Source: Botryosphaeria dothidea
Taxonomy: Eukaryota > Ascomycota > Dothideomycetes > Botryosphaeriales > Botryosphaeriaceae
DNA length: 64,000 nucleotides
Reading direction: 5' to 3'
Assembly: GCA_011503125.2 (NCBI GenBank)
Contig: WWBZ02000082.1
Location: forward strand, 434,001 to 498,000
Shown one piece after another: positions 35,744 through 47,229 of the stretch. Below the pieces are notes generated by a model. It made no database searches. It saw only the letters and a program-made list of their open reading frames with translations, and was not told the origin of the DNA. The translations under genes were made by a program, and so were the position numbers. Positions within the stretch are counted from its first letter, which is position 1; the number at the start of each line of letters is the position of its first letter.

Positions 35744-38700
35744 ATGACCGACCACGACGAAGGCTTCCGCTCCGTCACTGGCCTGTCCGAGACTGCCGAT
35801 CCCGCGTCGACAGCTGAAGACGGCTCTCCCTCTGTTGCTCGTCCGCCCGGTGTCACCGGTGCCACAACAAACCCAATCACGCCCGCCCACACCTCCCGGA
35901 CGGCCTCCAGTGGCCCGCAGCCGCACCCGCATTCGCACCAGCTGCCTGCGTCCGCGACCAACTCGCAGACGAACTCGCCCATGTCGTCGCGCGACCCCTC
36001 GCCCTCGCGCCCCCCACACCCCCAGCGCCAGACACCTGCCATGGCCGGTCCTGCCCGCCGCGTCCAGAGGTCGAGGAAGAACAGCGGTCAAGATGTCAGC
36101 CCGCACCGGCCCTCAGGCCTGAGCAACCAGACAAGCACCACGCCGTCCGCCGCCGCCATCCAGCGGGCCCTTGCATCGGCGAACACGCCCCAGCTTCAGC
36201 CGCCTCCAGCTGCAGACTCGACCCGCGTCTCGAGACCCAACAAGTCCACCAGCTCCGGCGACAACACTCCCCACTGGCCTGTCTCGCCGCGTCTCAAGTC
36301 ACCTCCTCCAGCCAACAACCGCTCTCGCCGCAATTCACTACGCTCCCAGCAACCACAGCAGCAGCAGCAACCACAGCAACCACAGCAAACCCGCCCCACC
36401 AGGCCAGACCCGCCGCAGTCGACTCAGTCCGCCCCCAATATTGTCGTAGAACGCACCGCGACTCCGCCCAGTAGCTCAGGAAAACAGAAGAATGATCCGC
36501 CACCCAGCGATTCCGAGGACCAAGACAGCAACAACATGGCACGGAAGGGTTCCATGCGGGCCCCGAGCGGCGCTCCGCCTGCGCTGGAGACCGTACAGGA
36601 GGCCAGTCTCCCGACTACACCTGGCTTTGACATCCTTCAAGCACACAGGTACGTGGCTAGAAACTACCGCTGCTGGGATTCGGTGGATGTAGAAGCACAC
36701 TCTTTCTTCCCTGCTTCGTTATGCGCATCATTCGGCTCGCAGGATGCACTACACACAGGATTTGAAGCGCCATCCCGACTCCTGGTGTATGCGTCATGTT
36801 GACCGAATGTTGCTGCATGGCGAACCTTATTTGCGACATGCCAAGCTCTGGACCATTTTAGGCAGCAAGTACTCTTGAATGACAGATGCTGACCATTCCC
36901 GCAGTAACAATCCCGCAAAATCATCAAGTGACGACACCGTTGTCGCTAACTCAATAGAATCGGTGAAAGAGAACTCGAAAGCTCGGGAAAGCGGAAGCGA
37001 GAGCGGCGGTAACAGCAAACCCGAAGACCGCGGAAGGCGGACAGAACAGAAGAAAGCGAGCAGCGCGCGCCCCTCCGCAACATCGAGGAATTCCTTTACT
37101 GGCCTCGTGCCTGGCAAATCCAGGTCTGTTACTGAACCTTCGAAGAACATGACCGTCGAAACCGAGACCGTCCGATCAGTTCCTCAGGGAGTCATGGGTC
37201 AGCCGCAGGGACTTCCTGCTCCCGGACGTGGAGAGCCCAGTGGTAGCCTTCGCCTCAAGCCAAGCAATGAGACTATTAGGCCGAAGAGGGAAAAGAGGAG
37301 GACAGTAAGAAAAGCACCGTCAATCACTTCCGGCACGGGTAGGTATCCAGCACAGCTGCTCCGCAATCCATTTAGCCATCACCATGTCCCTGTCATCGAC
37401 CCCATCGCCAACCCTGTCGACAGACCGAAGCATCAGGTCAGATCGAATACCATGTCAACCGTCAGCAGCACGACAGAATCCAACATTCAGTCACTACGTT
37501 CTATGGGCTATCCAAGCCCTGGCGACTTTGCTCAACCCACCCATACCCCTTCAACAAGTTTCAGCAAATCAGCTTATACTAACACCTCTATCCGCAAAGC
37601 GTCATCAAAGGCAGATATCTTTGAGGCGAAAGTTGCTAGTGCCGTCGATGAAGCCAATTCGTCAGATTCCGACGAGACTTTTGTCTACGAATCGAACCCT
37701 CCCGACACCCAACCCCGAGCGAGCCGGCACCACTCTCGCACACCGAGCGCAACTTCGATGGCGAGCATGGTAGACCATCCACGACTTGGTGGCGGCCTCC
37801 GCTCCATAAACAATGTCTTGGAGGGACATCGCAGTGTTGCGGGGAAGAGAAGTATGAAGTTCGCTAACAACCCCTACGGAAATTCAAGCATCGACGAAGA
37901 TTTCAACGACCGGTTTGACGGTTCAGTTCGAGGCAACCACTCTCGCCCTAGCGGCAGCCACGGCAATTATCACCATCACATAGGTCGGTATGGTCGCAAT
38001 GCCGCTGTCAATTCTCTCTTTGAAGACGGACCGGCCCCGCCGGGTTCAAAGTCGAGGAGTGTATCCGGTTACGGATCACGTCACGGATCGGCCCCTGGAA
38101 GCCCGAAGTTCCCTCATTACAGCTCACGAACGAGCAATCCCTCGAGTAGGAAGATGGGCGAGTTGTCCGCATACGACATGGATGGCGAAGGTGCGGATGA
38201 TGAAAGAACGCCACTCATGGGAACCGTGCGAACTCGAAGAGGACGGCCGGGCCCGCGACCTACCAGCGCTAGCTTGCATTATCATGACCGTTATGAGAGA
38301 CGCAGGCGCGGCTGTCTTCGAAGGTTTGCTGGCTGTTTCGTGCTCACTATCATGGTGCTTCTGCTTGCATTTGGTGCCGTCGGCTTCTTATTTGCTACGA
38401 CTAAGCCGCTGTACCATGTCAAAGTTGTCGAGATCCAGAATGTTCTCGCCAGCGAGCAGGAGATCATGTTGGACCTGCTCGTCGAAGCCATCAATCCTAA
38501 TATTGTGGCAGTCACCATTGCGGATATGGATGTCAACATATTCGCGAAGAGCAAGCATGTTGGCTCAGAGAGGTTTTGGCGGGACCAACCCCCCACTGAT
38601 AACCTTGGCCCGGTCATCGAGAGTCGCTCGCATACTTACGAACGCCGAAAACGACGGGTTTCCTCCATCGCGGAGGACCACCCGGGCTTCCATTCATTAG

Positions 38701-39098
38701 ATGACGACCCCCATGATCCGGTCGAAGACCCCGAGGGCGATTCACAGACTATGCTCCTGGGCCGAATTTTCCACTTCGATTCACCTCTCAACTTCGATGG
38801 TGACCCCTTGAAGCGCCGGCCACACTACTCCATCGGCGAGCTCCGTCTCCAGAGACCTGGCAACAAGACCGAAGCCGGTGGGACAGAACGCTGGGAGCGC
38901 GTCATTCAATACCCGTTTGAACTGATCGTCCGAGGAATTTTAAGATATCAACTACCGCTCAGCAGTAGCACTCATACTGCACCGATCGGGGATAGTGTCC
39001 TTGTGCACCCGGAAAAAGGCATCACCAAGGAAGGCTCGATGTGGGTAGAGCAGGTCGGGAGGGAGCATGTCTACGATCCTGGCGAGCAAGAAGGGTAG
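35744..39098 (+). CDS. vac7: Vac7, vacuolar membrane activator of PI(3,5)P2 synthesis
   Basis: Exons 35744-36648 and 36905-39098, joined in phase 2 across a 256-bp intron, give 1032 residues. The first ~775 are low-complexity: Ser/Pro-rich, with a Gln/Pro run near residues 203-217 and many basic Ser motifs. A vacuolar-type cue (DERTPLMGT) precedes a basic stretch (RYERRRRGCLRR). A single membrane span follows near residues 779-801 (CFVLTIMVLLLAFGAVGFLF). The C-terminal ~230 residues form the conserved Vac7 lumenal domain (VKVVEIQNVLASEQE, VEAINPNIVAVTIADMDVNI). In yeast, Vac7 stimulates the Fab1 lipid kinase with Vac14 and Fig4 and controls vacuole size and acidity. The domain and topology make the assignment good; the disordered part is divergent. 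A further short intron in exon 2 near 37340 cannot be excluded. Confidence 0.88.
36349..36395. repeat. CAG/CAA-rich codon repeat in VAC7
   Basis: Imperfect CAG, CAA and CCA codons encode a Gln/Pro run (QQPQQQQQPQQPQQ). The interruptions by Pro codons may slow length change. Confidence 0.8.
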
Positions 39099-40591
39099 AT
39101 CTTCACTCTTCTCTCACGAAACCTTCGTTTGCAGTCGTCTCCTTGCTGTGTTTAAACCACATTGTGGGGTTACTATTCCTTTTATCTTCAGTCACGCATG
39201 CAAGCGTTCTGACAAGTGGTTTCTTCTGTCATTTGACGCGCATACCCAAGCCCTCCTTGAGCGAGAGTATTTTTCTTCAATCAGGCAATGGACATGTATA
39301 GATTTCCTTAGTCTGAGATTTACTTACCCCCAGGTGTTAGCGAGCAATGTTGCCCACCCCATCGTGTGGATGCCGCGACCTGAAAAAGTCTTCACTTTCT
39401 ACTGTACGCTATATGAAGTCATGCCCAATGGGAACTTGCGACGAGCGCATGGAAACACTCTACGCAAACAAGCGAGGCGGACAGGTCGGGGGACGGTGTT
39501 CTGAGTCTGGGGTTTTCAGGTTGCCTGATTTGTACATTGCATGGCGCGGTTCTATGGCGGTGTCCTGGATCAGGGGGTCTTGTCTTATTTCACTGTAGGA
39601 ATGAATAGCAGTCTATGTATGGATCTTTCGGCAGCTCTTTCCAGCTCTCCGGCACCATTTTTCGGTTCCTTCCGCTTCGAGATCCCGGGGTTTCCAGCTT
39701 TCCAGAAAGGGTGTGTGGCCTTACAAACCGTTACAACCGACCTTCTGGAGGGATGTTAGAACCTCAATGGACGGCCGTCAACATTCCGATCTGCTCGCAC
39801 GGCCGCATGTATGACGGCGCCAAGTGAACATCCCTGGCCGCAGGCGCTCCTTCCACTCCAACGGATTGAGTCAGCCGGTAAATGACAGCTGGATCCGAGG
39901 CATTGATCCCCTCCATCTTCTCGAACATGACGAAGTCCAGATGGAAATGGCTGCGGAAGGATGCCGCTTGTTGGCAGGTAGGTGTCTTGTCACACTTCTC
40001 AGCGCCAGTGCACACGAGAAAGTCTCACTGGAGGACAGCCCTCATCGTCTAATTCACGCGTGGAACATAGACCCCTCCTATTATCGGGGTTCTTCATGAT
40101 GGACGTCAAGGGTCGAACATGTTGATGTGGCAATTGAGACAGGATCAAAGATGCGAGGACATTGAAACATGATATCGATACAACGTGTCTCATTGATGTT
40201 GCCATTTTAGCAGACATCCATCCACCTTTGCTGATTAAAGTAAATTTGCCGTACACAGCCTTTTTTTTCCTGCCTTGAGCCACAGTGTGGCTACACCAAA
40301 TGCACGTTCTCGCCGGTGTCACCCTTCGTCATCGTCGTGCGGTCAGCATGGCGTCCTTTCTCTTTCCGCCTCAAGTGGCACCTGTCATGCTGCCACCGGG
40401 CTGAAAGGTATAAATTTCTGCGACTGAAGATGTGCTTTCGTCGATTCGCCTCTCCTTCGCCATCATTCTCTCAACGTTCCGAATCCAAAGACCATCGTTA
40501 TTGAACCTGCACTCTCATCGTCAACACAACCATCACTATCATCTCACTCCTTCACAGAGCAGAAAACACAGCCATTTCTCTTGAACTCACA
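39099..40591. other. Intergenic region VAC7-secreted protein
   Basis: 1.5 kb without a supported frame. The left part is the VAC7 3' UTR. A TATA box at 40409-40414 and a CA-rich, ATG-free leader mark the promoter of the secreted protein at the right end. Confidence 0.55.
40409..40414 (+). promoter_or_regulatory. TATA box of the secreted-protein gene
   Basis: TATAAA, 183 bp upstream of the ATG at 40592. The following ~150 bases are rich in C, A and T (ATCATC/CAACAC motifs) and look like a typical strong fungal leader. Confidence 0.6.
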
Positions 40592-41641
40592 ATGCTCCAT
40601 TCTACTCTTAACTGCAAAAAGATGTTGCTTCCTATCTTCTTAATCTGCTATGTTCCTAGCACTATCCTCGTCCTCGCTTCCCCCACTGGACGAGCATTCG
40701 TACCCGAATCACTGATGTACGCCCCGCCACCGCCGTCGTCATCGTCGGCCACTTGCCACGGATCGCCTACCCAGCCTTCCTTCGCTCTCCCTAGCTCCAC
40801 CCCTTCCCAGCTCTACATATCCGCTCCCTCCCCTAGTTCCGAAGCGTCCTCTTCCGTCTCAGACGCATTGAGGTCCTCAAGATCGACGAGCACGTCAACC
40901 ATTCCAAGCTCAGACGTCTCATCCGCAGCCACGACGTCCACGACTTCAGTCTACGGCGTGCCTCCTGTCACTTCCGAAGCACCCTCTCCCGCCTCACAGG
41001 CACTGAGGTCCGCACCAACGACGAGCACCGCGACCACATCAAGCATCGACGTTCCAATCGTTGACAGCACTTCCACTACCTCCGCGACTTCCAAAGTCTT
41101 CGTCTACGGCGCGCCTTCTTCCATCAGCATAATGACCCCGCACACCGAGACCGACGGGACCGCCGCATCCGCTTCATCCTCCATGTTCCCCGCCGCGCTC
41201 GCCCTCGTTGAGATCGACGCCAACAGCACCACTGTCAGCACCCCGCCCGCCTCTCCGACGCCCCTGCCGGACCAGCCGCTGGACGCCGTGTCGACGCCGG
41301 ATCGAGCCGCCGCCTTCGCCCCTGCCGCGACGACCTCGTGGACTCGCCCTCGAGCCGCCTACGTCGCGCACAAGCCGACCGTCACCGTGGCCGCGGACAT
41401 GTGCCCCCAGAATGAGTGCAAGGATTACAGGAATGGGCAGTGCGGGCGGCGGTATGGCGGGTAAGTTGGAATCCCCTTTCTCTCTTTTTGCATTCGTTCA
41501 CTTGCAAGTGGCGTAGTACTGACGGCGATCCGTGTCTATAGCTGCTGGGATGCGTGCAAGGAGGATCGCGAGTACATCGATCCGGGTTGCAATGGGTCGT
41601 CGTCGAAGCCAGCTTGTCGTGGATGCGCTTCAACGGCCTGA
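40592..41641 (+). CDS. Secreted Ser/Thr-rich repeat protein with an eight-cysteine C-terminal domain
   Basis: Exons 40592-41460 and 41542-41641 (81-bp intron, phase 2) give 322 residues. The first ~30 residues form a signal peptide (hydrophobic MLLPIFLICYVPSTILVLAS, cleavage expected after LAS); a second ATG at residue 11 could also serve. The middle is Ser/Thr/Pro/Ala-rich, suited to heavy O-glycosylation, and contains degenerate tandem units beginning with a YG-P motif (VYGVPPV, VYGAPSS) about 51 residues apart. The last ~50 residues hold eight cysteines, spaced C-x4-C-x7-C-x6-C-x3-C-x10-C-x8-C-x2-C, spread over both exons, which points to four disulphides. I do not recognise a family. A cell-wall, adhesion or host-interaction role fits the architecture but is not shown. 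There is no GPI signal at the C-terminus. Confidence 0.8.
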
Positions 41642-42421
41642 AGAGAGAGCCGAAGGAAAGAAGAGAAGAGAAGGGGGAGAGAAGGAAAAAGGGTGGGAAG
41701 TCTGCTGTGGCAGAAGGCCAAAGAGATAGGGACAGTCAAACGGGGAAAGAGGGAGAGGTTAGATTTTGGAGATCTTATGGTTGCGCATTTGGTATGAGAG
41801 ATCCTTTATGTCTTTTGCTCGTTTCTCGTTTTTTCCCCCCTCCTTTCTCGCCGCAGCGAAGCCACCGCGCATACGGCAAAGGTGGTACCGGTCGTTACTG
41901 TTTTCAACCTGCACGGTTTTTTTAGACCTTTTTTTTCAGATTTCCTCTTCATAGACGGTGGTAGATTGGGCGTTGCATTTCCCTTTGATAGTAGGTAGTT
42001 CGATTTTTCGATTCGACTATGCCCAGGCAAAAGTTAATGGATCCGTTTTCGCTTCGTGTACCACAGGGAACCGTTTAATGTCATCGTCCAAAAAAGGTGC
42101 GAAGGATCGAAAATATAATGCACTAATCCAAGAAAATTTCCATTTCGCAATAGTTTACCAATTCGGATATCCACCTGAGACCAAACCTCTTTTCTTGGTA
42201 ATAAGCATAATACCCTTGCATGACTGAACCCCAAATATCGAGTCTGGAAGCCGATGCAGGTGAAACCAGAAAGGCCTCGTCCGATACGATGTCCCTAACC
42301 AGAACTCCGGAATGAAATCCATCACCCATCCCATGCTTTTGGGTATCAAAATGTCTCTACCAGAGACTTGACCAAGGAAACGCCAGAAGACACCGTTGAT
42401 GTGAAAGTGAGTGGTGTTGAA
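41642..42421. other. Convergent intergenic region secreted protein / SPT3
   Basis: 780 bp with a purine-rich start (41640-41760) and an AT-rich right half (about 41930-42400). It should hold the two 3' UTRs. Small frames on both strands lack support. Confidence 0.55.
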
Positions 42422-43773
42422 TCAGATCTGATGAGGTTAGCGGATACGCTCAGTATCACGGCGTGAACTTACAAGTTTCAAAGTCGTGCGCTGGAGCAAG
42501 CCGGTGAAGTTAAGCATGGCCCTGCTCTTCATCGGGGTCCTCTGCAAACGCCTGAAAGCCTCCCTGACATGGCCGGGTCCAACGGGCTCACGAGCCTCCT
42601 CAGGCGGGTCGAACAAGCCGGATTCGCGCTTACGCTTGCGGCTCTGACCGCCACTGCCGTCGCCGCCAACAGCCTTGCGGTAGGCATCTTCAGCCTGCTT
42701 GACCCTAAGCGCCTCCTCGGTGAGAGTCTGAACGATCTCGAAGGTCAAGAAGCCGAGAATATCGATGATATCGTCGTTCGGCTTGCTGTCGGTGATGGTT
42801 CCAAAGCCAGCCCATTCGCGGAAGCGCTTGCCCTTACGAAAAGTGAAGGAGGCCTGACGACAGTCGGACCAGTGGACGTACTCCTCGCGCGTCATGTTCT
42901 TGGTGCGTTCGTCGGCATTACGGAGGCGTTGGATAGTGGCGTAGTTCATCTCAGTCTCCTCTTCGTCTTCCTCCTCTTCACGTGCAGGCGGGGCCTCGGA
43001 GAAGTACGACTGTACATCCCAGACGAGATCGACGGCCTTCTTTGAGCCCCCTGGCTTCGCAGTCTTGGTGGCCGGGTTGGGAGCGGTGGCGCTAATGTCG
43101 ACGCCAATGTCATCGGCAGCAAGGTCGTCGGCGCCAGGGTTCTTCTCATCCGAGTCCTTGGCCGTTTTGCGAACATCCTTCCACTGGAGGAAAGTACGGA
43201 GACGGCTGATCTTAGCGCGGTCGTGGCGAATGAGCATCATGAGGTCGTCGGTGGAGATGCTACGGCTGCCACGGCGGTTGGCCAGGATCGTGCACTCCCG
43301 AAGCTGCCAGAAGTTAGAAGGTGTAATGGGCCGCGGCAAAGAAGAGATAATGAGCTTACCATCTCCTGGACTTGCTGCTGGACGATTTGCTCGATGAGGG
43401 TAGTGGTCTCAGCAGAGGGCTCGGCCGTCTCTCCAGAGACGAACATCATCTGTTCGACAACGTGAGCAAACTCCCTCCATTGCCAGCCTCTTTTGCCGTC
43501 CGGAACAAAGGGGCGAAGTGGCATATTTGGCGTGGGTTTAATGCTGTTTTAAATGGAGTAGAACCAAAAAGCGCAAGGGTGAGTGGGGTTGGAGGACTGG
43601 CGTGCTGTAGTCTTGTAGAGGCTCCTGCCTCAAGCGCCAGAATGGGCTCGTGAGGCAGCTACGAGTGCACGAAGAGGAAAGTCGATTTTTCTATGGCAAA
43701 GGGGTGGCTTCAGGACAAGATTCGAACTGACCTGCTGGATTTCGGTGCGATACTTGACTGATTTGTCCGTCAT
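42422..43773 (-). CDS. spt3: Spt3, TBP-interacting subunit of SAGA
   Basis: Four coding exons read downward: 43773-43732, 43449-43360, 43303-42473 and 42427-42422, giving 322 residues. Introns are 282, 56 and 45 bp. The N-terminus MTDKSVKYRTEIQQ joins MMFVSGETAEP, the first histone fold half of Spt3. The third exon carries the second fold half (STDDLMMLIRHDRAKISRLR) and the conserved middle (DDIIDILGFLTFEIVQTL). The last exon is only 6 nt, encoding Ile and the stop, so the protein ends LLQRTTLKLI as expected for the family. Without that splice the frame would run on to VSSRRDTERIR. In yeast Spt3 contacts TBP and positions it at SAGA-dependent promoters. The acidic insert (EEEEDEEET) lies between the two folds. 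It is divergent from DPH5, with 323 bp between starts. Confidence 0.94.
43450..43731 (-). other. Long (282 bp) first intron of SPT3
   Basis: The donor GTCAGT follows CAG at 43732; the acceptor is GAACAG at 43455-43450. Joining the exons restores the Spt3 sequence IQQ-MMFVSG exactly. Most introns in the window are 43-90 bp, so this one is unusual, and its position near the promoter could matter for expression. Confidence 0.8.
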
Positions 43774-44096
43774 GATTGCGGCTGGCCCCCTCGCCCAGGG
43801 CGGGACGACTCCTACAGTGTAACAATAAGAAAAAGACGAGAGGGGCCACAGGCGCGCGGCTAGGCGCGGGCTGGCGATGCGGGACGAAATGGGCTGGGGC
43901 CGTGAATGGAGATGTGATGAGAGGCACGGAGTCGCGGAGTCGGGAGTTGGGGCTGGCGCGCTGGGCACGAGCCGTGGCGCTGACTCGCTCCGGCGCCGAC
44001 CGCTCTCAGCCCTACGAGGGGTCCAGCAATAATTTCGTCGCCCGCTTGCTCCTCCTCCGCGTCAATCAACAGCAGATCCCACACCTTTTCGCTGCC
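43774..44096. promoter_or_regulatory. Divergent promoter SPT3 / DPH5
   Basis: 323 bp separate the two start codons. The stretch is GC-rich with no TATA box seen. Confidence 0.65.
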
Positions 44097-45073
44097 ATGC
44101 TCCACCTCATCGGGCTCGGTCTCGCCGACGAGAAGGACGTCACCGTCCGTGGCCTCGAGATCATCAAGAAGGCTGAGCGTGTCTACCTTGAGGCCTACAC
44201 TGCCGTCCTATTGGTTAGCAAGGAACAATTGGTGAGTGCTTTGCTTCCAATCCCTCGGGAAAGCCCACAAGGACTGACGAGTATGCTGTGTGATAGTAGG
44301 AAGCCTTCTATGGCCGCTCTGTCATCATTGCCGACCGCGAAATGGTCGAGTCTGCCAGCGACGACATCCTGGAAGATGCTGATAAAGTCGACGTCGCCTT
44401 CCTCGTTGTCGGTGATCCTTTCGGGTGTGTGACCCTAACTGCAACGATACCGAAAGATGAACACTAATTCTGGCATAGCGCTACCACTCATACCGACCTT
44501 GTCCTCCGCGCGCGCGAGCTCAACATTCCCACCAACACCGTTCCCAACGCGAGCATCCTGACCGGCGTTGGCTGCACCGGTCTGCAGCTATACAACTTCG
44601 GCCAGACTATCAGTATGGTCTTCTTCACCAAAAACTGGCGCCCTGCTTCCTGGTACGATAAGATTCTTGAGAACGATGCTATTGGGCTCCACACTCTGGT
44701 TCTTCTGGATATCAAGGTCAAGGAGCCGAACCTGGAAGCCCTGGCTCGCGGGAAGATCATCTATGAGCCTCCGAGGTTCATGACTGTGGCCCAGTGCGCA
44801 CAACAGATGATTGAGATTGAGGAGGAAGAGGGCCAGGGCATTTGTGGAAAAGATGCGCTCGCCGTGGGAGTTGCCCGAGTGGGTGCTCCCGACCAGAAGA
44901 TTGTGGCTGGCACGCTTGAGCAGCTCAGCCAGTCCGACCTCGGCAAGCCGCTTCACAGCCTTGTCTTGATTGGTAAGAACACGCACGATCTGGAAAGAGA
45001 TTATCTCAGGGCATACGCTGTTGATCCAGCGTCATTTGACGACTGCTGGGCGAAGAAGAACGAGCGCAAATGA
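44097..45073 (+). CDS. dph5: Dph5, diphthine methyl ester synthase
   Basis: Exons 44097-44231, 44300-44424 and 44479-45073 give 284 residues, the usual Dph5 size; introns are 68 and 54 bp. The start [19 protein letters not shown] is the canonical Dph5 beginning, so in-frame upstream codons are untranslated. Conserved parts include [28 protein letters not shown] (SAM-binding region), and [20 protein letters not shown]. Dph5 uses SAM to methylate the 3-amino-3-carboxypropyl-His intermediate on eEF2, yielding the diphthine methyl ester in diphthamide synthesis, in the cytosol. Diphthamide helps maintain reading-frame fidelity during translocation. It shares its promoter region with SPT3. Nothing is missing from the catalytic core. 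Confidence 0.96.
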
Positions 45074-45810
45074 AGTTTCTTTTGAATCTCAAAAAGAACC
45101 GCGGAATCTGAAGTAGTCCAGGCACGCTCCAAGTACTGGCGCGGCGAATGACATGCTCATCCGCTGTCAGTTTTGGAAGATTTGCGCTAGCCTGGTAGCG
45201 AAAGATGGAGAATTCAGGCATTCGAAAAGGAATGCACGATCAACAAAAGCTTACGGCAAATTCATGTTGGGATCCTCTACTCTGTAACGACCATGTGTGT
45301 GCTTACCGGGATGCTCTTTTCGGAGGCACATCCGCAACGCGAACTCGATATTTCCTGCACCTTCGCGTATCAATTCATCACATCACTTGCATCCTTCCAG
45401 TCATTGGCTTCCTTGCAGGATTTGGTGACGTCACAATCATGAGGTCTCATCTTGATGCCCAAACCTTGTTTGCTAAGCAGAAAGGAGGAAGTCTCCCACA
45501 TCACGAAACTGGCAATCACCGTTGGAGGACCATTGGTAAGCGGGACGAGCCCTGCAACGCGTAACTCGAGCCGCCTGCGCTACGCAGTCGTTGGGTTGTA
45601 GAAGTCCCGTTTGTTGTGGAGTAAGGGGGCTGAGATTGAGTTGGTTCTAGGCGAGCTTGTTCAACCCCGCAATAAGCATGTAGCAGTTAGCAACTTCACC
45701 CGAACCTCATATAAATGGCGCTGCGTTCCGGGAGTGAGAGTCGTCATTGCTCCAGATTCGATCTCACACGTGGGGCACGACCATATTCATCCAGACAGCA
45801 ACAACCAACC
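45074..45810. other. Intergenic region DPH5 - PRISE-type reductase
   Basis: 737 bp with the DPH5 3' UTR on the left and a TATA-box promoter on the right. A 119-codon frame at 45205-45564 has no recognisable feature. Confidence 0.55.
45710..45715 (+). promoter_or_regulatory. TATA box of the PRISE-type reductase gene
   Basis: TATAAA, about 100 bp upstream of ATG 45811. It overlaps an in-frame upstream ATG at 45715, which therefore should lie outside the transcript. This decides the start in favour of 45811. Confidence 0.6.
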
Positions 45811-47229
45811 ATGGAAAACATTCAACACATCCAGTCCAAAGGCATCTATCGCGGCCTCCCAGTCTTCCCGGACACAGAAGATAAAAAGGATCTCACGGCC
45901 ATAATAACTGGCGCTAATGGTATTTCCGGACAGCACATGCTGCGTGTGCTTGCGCAAAACCCACAACGCTGGTCTAAAATTTATTGCCTCTCGCGGAGAT
46001 CTCCAGCCATACCAGAAGGCTTGCCGCCGCAAGCAGAACACATCCCGCTAGATTTCCTCAAATCGCCAGACCAAATCGCAGGGGTCCTGCAATGGCATCG
46101 CGTGCGCGCCGACTACGTTTTCTTCTACTCGTTCAGCCACGTACTGCCCAAGAAAGGACAGGACCAGTGGAGCCACGCCGAAGAGGAGGCAATAGTCAAC
46201 ACTAACCTGCTGTCGAATTTCTTGTCAGCGCTGAGCCTGACAGACATCAAGCCGCGCCGTGTGTTGCTTCAGACCGGCGCCAAGCACTACGGTGTGCATT
46301 TGGGGCCAACAATCGTCTCACAAGAAGAACACGACTCTCGCATCTTGATCGAGCCGAACTTTTACTACAGTCAGGAGGACTACCTGTTCAGTTGGTGTGA
46401 AGAGCAGAGCGGTGTGGGGTGGAATGTGACGCGCCCGAGCTTCATCCTCGGTGCGGTCCCGGATGCGTACTACAACATGGTCTTACCACTGGCGATTTAC
46501 GCGACTGTGTGCAAGCACTTACAGCAACCTATCGAATACCCAGGGGATTTGGAGACTTGGGAGCAACTGCAGGATATGAGTAGTGCCATGCTTGACGGTT
46601 ACCAGGCAGAGTGGGCGGTGCTGGATGACGATACGGCAAACGAGGCATTCAACGCGTCTGATGGAAGCGCGTTCGCTTGGGAAAAATTCTGGCCAAAGTT
46701 TGCGGGACAGTATGGCGTGGAGTGGAAGGGGCCGGTCTTGGATGAGGACGCTTACAGGGTGGTGCGGATGCCGAAGGAGAAGACACCGAGGGGGTGAGTG
46801 TTGACTTTCTGTGGAAACAAAGTACACGGTCAGATTACTGATCCTTTGGCCCTGCAGCTTCGGACCGCCAATGACCATCCGACTTCGCTTTTCAATGGTG
46901 GACTGGGCGAACAAGCCCGAAGTTCAACAGGCCTGGAAAGAGTTGGCACAGGAACATGGTCTGAGAGACCAACAGCTACGTGACGTGGACCGCATTTTCA
47001 CTTTTGCGGATGCCGCGCTGGCTAATGTTTCTCGAATCAATATGAGGTAGGATTCCTGCATCTGTGCGAGACACACAGTCTTCATACTAATGAGCGTGGT
47101 AGTATGGACAAGTCACGACGCTTCGGCTGGTTCGGAACCGTCAGTTCGGGAGACTGCATCATCGAAACCATCAATGACCTTGCAAAATTGAAGATGGTCC
47201 CTCCTTTCGGAGACAACAAGACCTCTTGA
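45811..47229 (+). CDS. PRISE-type short-chain reductase (progesterone 5beta-reductase / iridoid synthase-like)
   Basis: Exons 45811-46793, 46858-47046 and 47103-47229 give 432 residues; introns are 64 and 56 bp. The start has context AACC-ATGG and lies about 100 bp past a TATA box. A Rossmann motif (ITGANGISGQHML) binds NADP near the N-terminus. SLSRRSP-type residues after beta-2 and the characteristic active-site motif NFYYSQEDYLF place it with PRISE enzymes. That family has Lys and Tyr as catalytic residues (QTGAKHYG holds the Lys). PRISE enzymes reduce activated C=C bonds of enones; fungal members also occur in secondary-metabolite pathways. The substrate cannot be predicted, and no pathway partners are adjacent. 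There is no membrane segment, so it should be soluble. Confidence 0.85.

Noticed and set aside
43725..43750. Sequence resembling a tRNA T-loop (GTTCGAATC on the minus strand) within SPT3 intron 1
   Set aside because: No flanking stem pairs and no A-box at the right distance.
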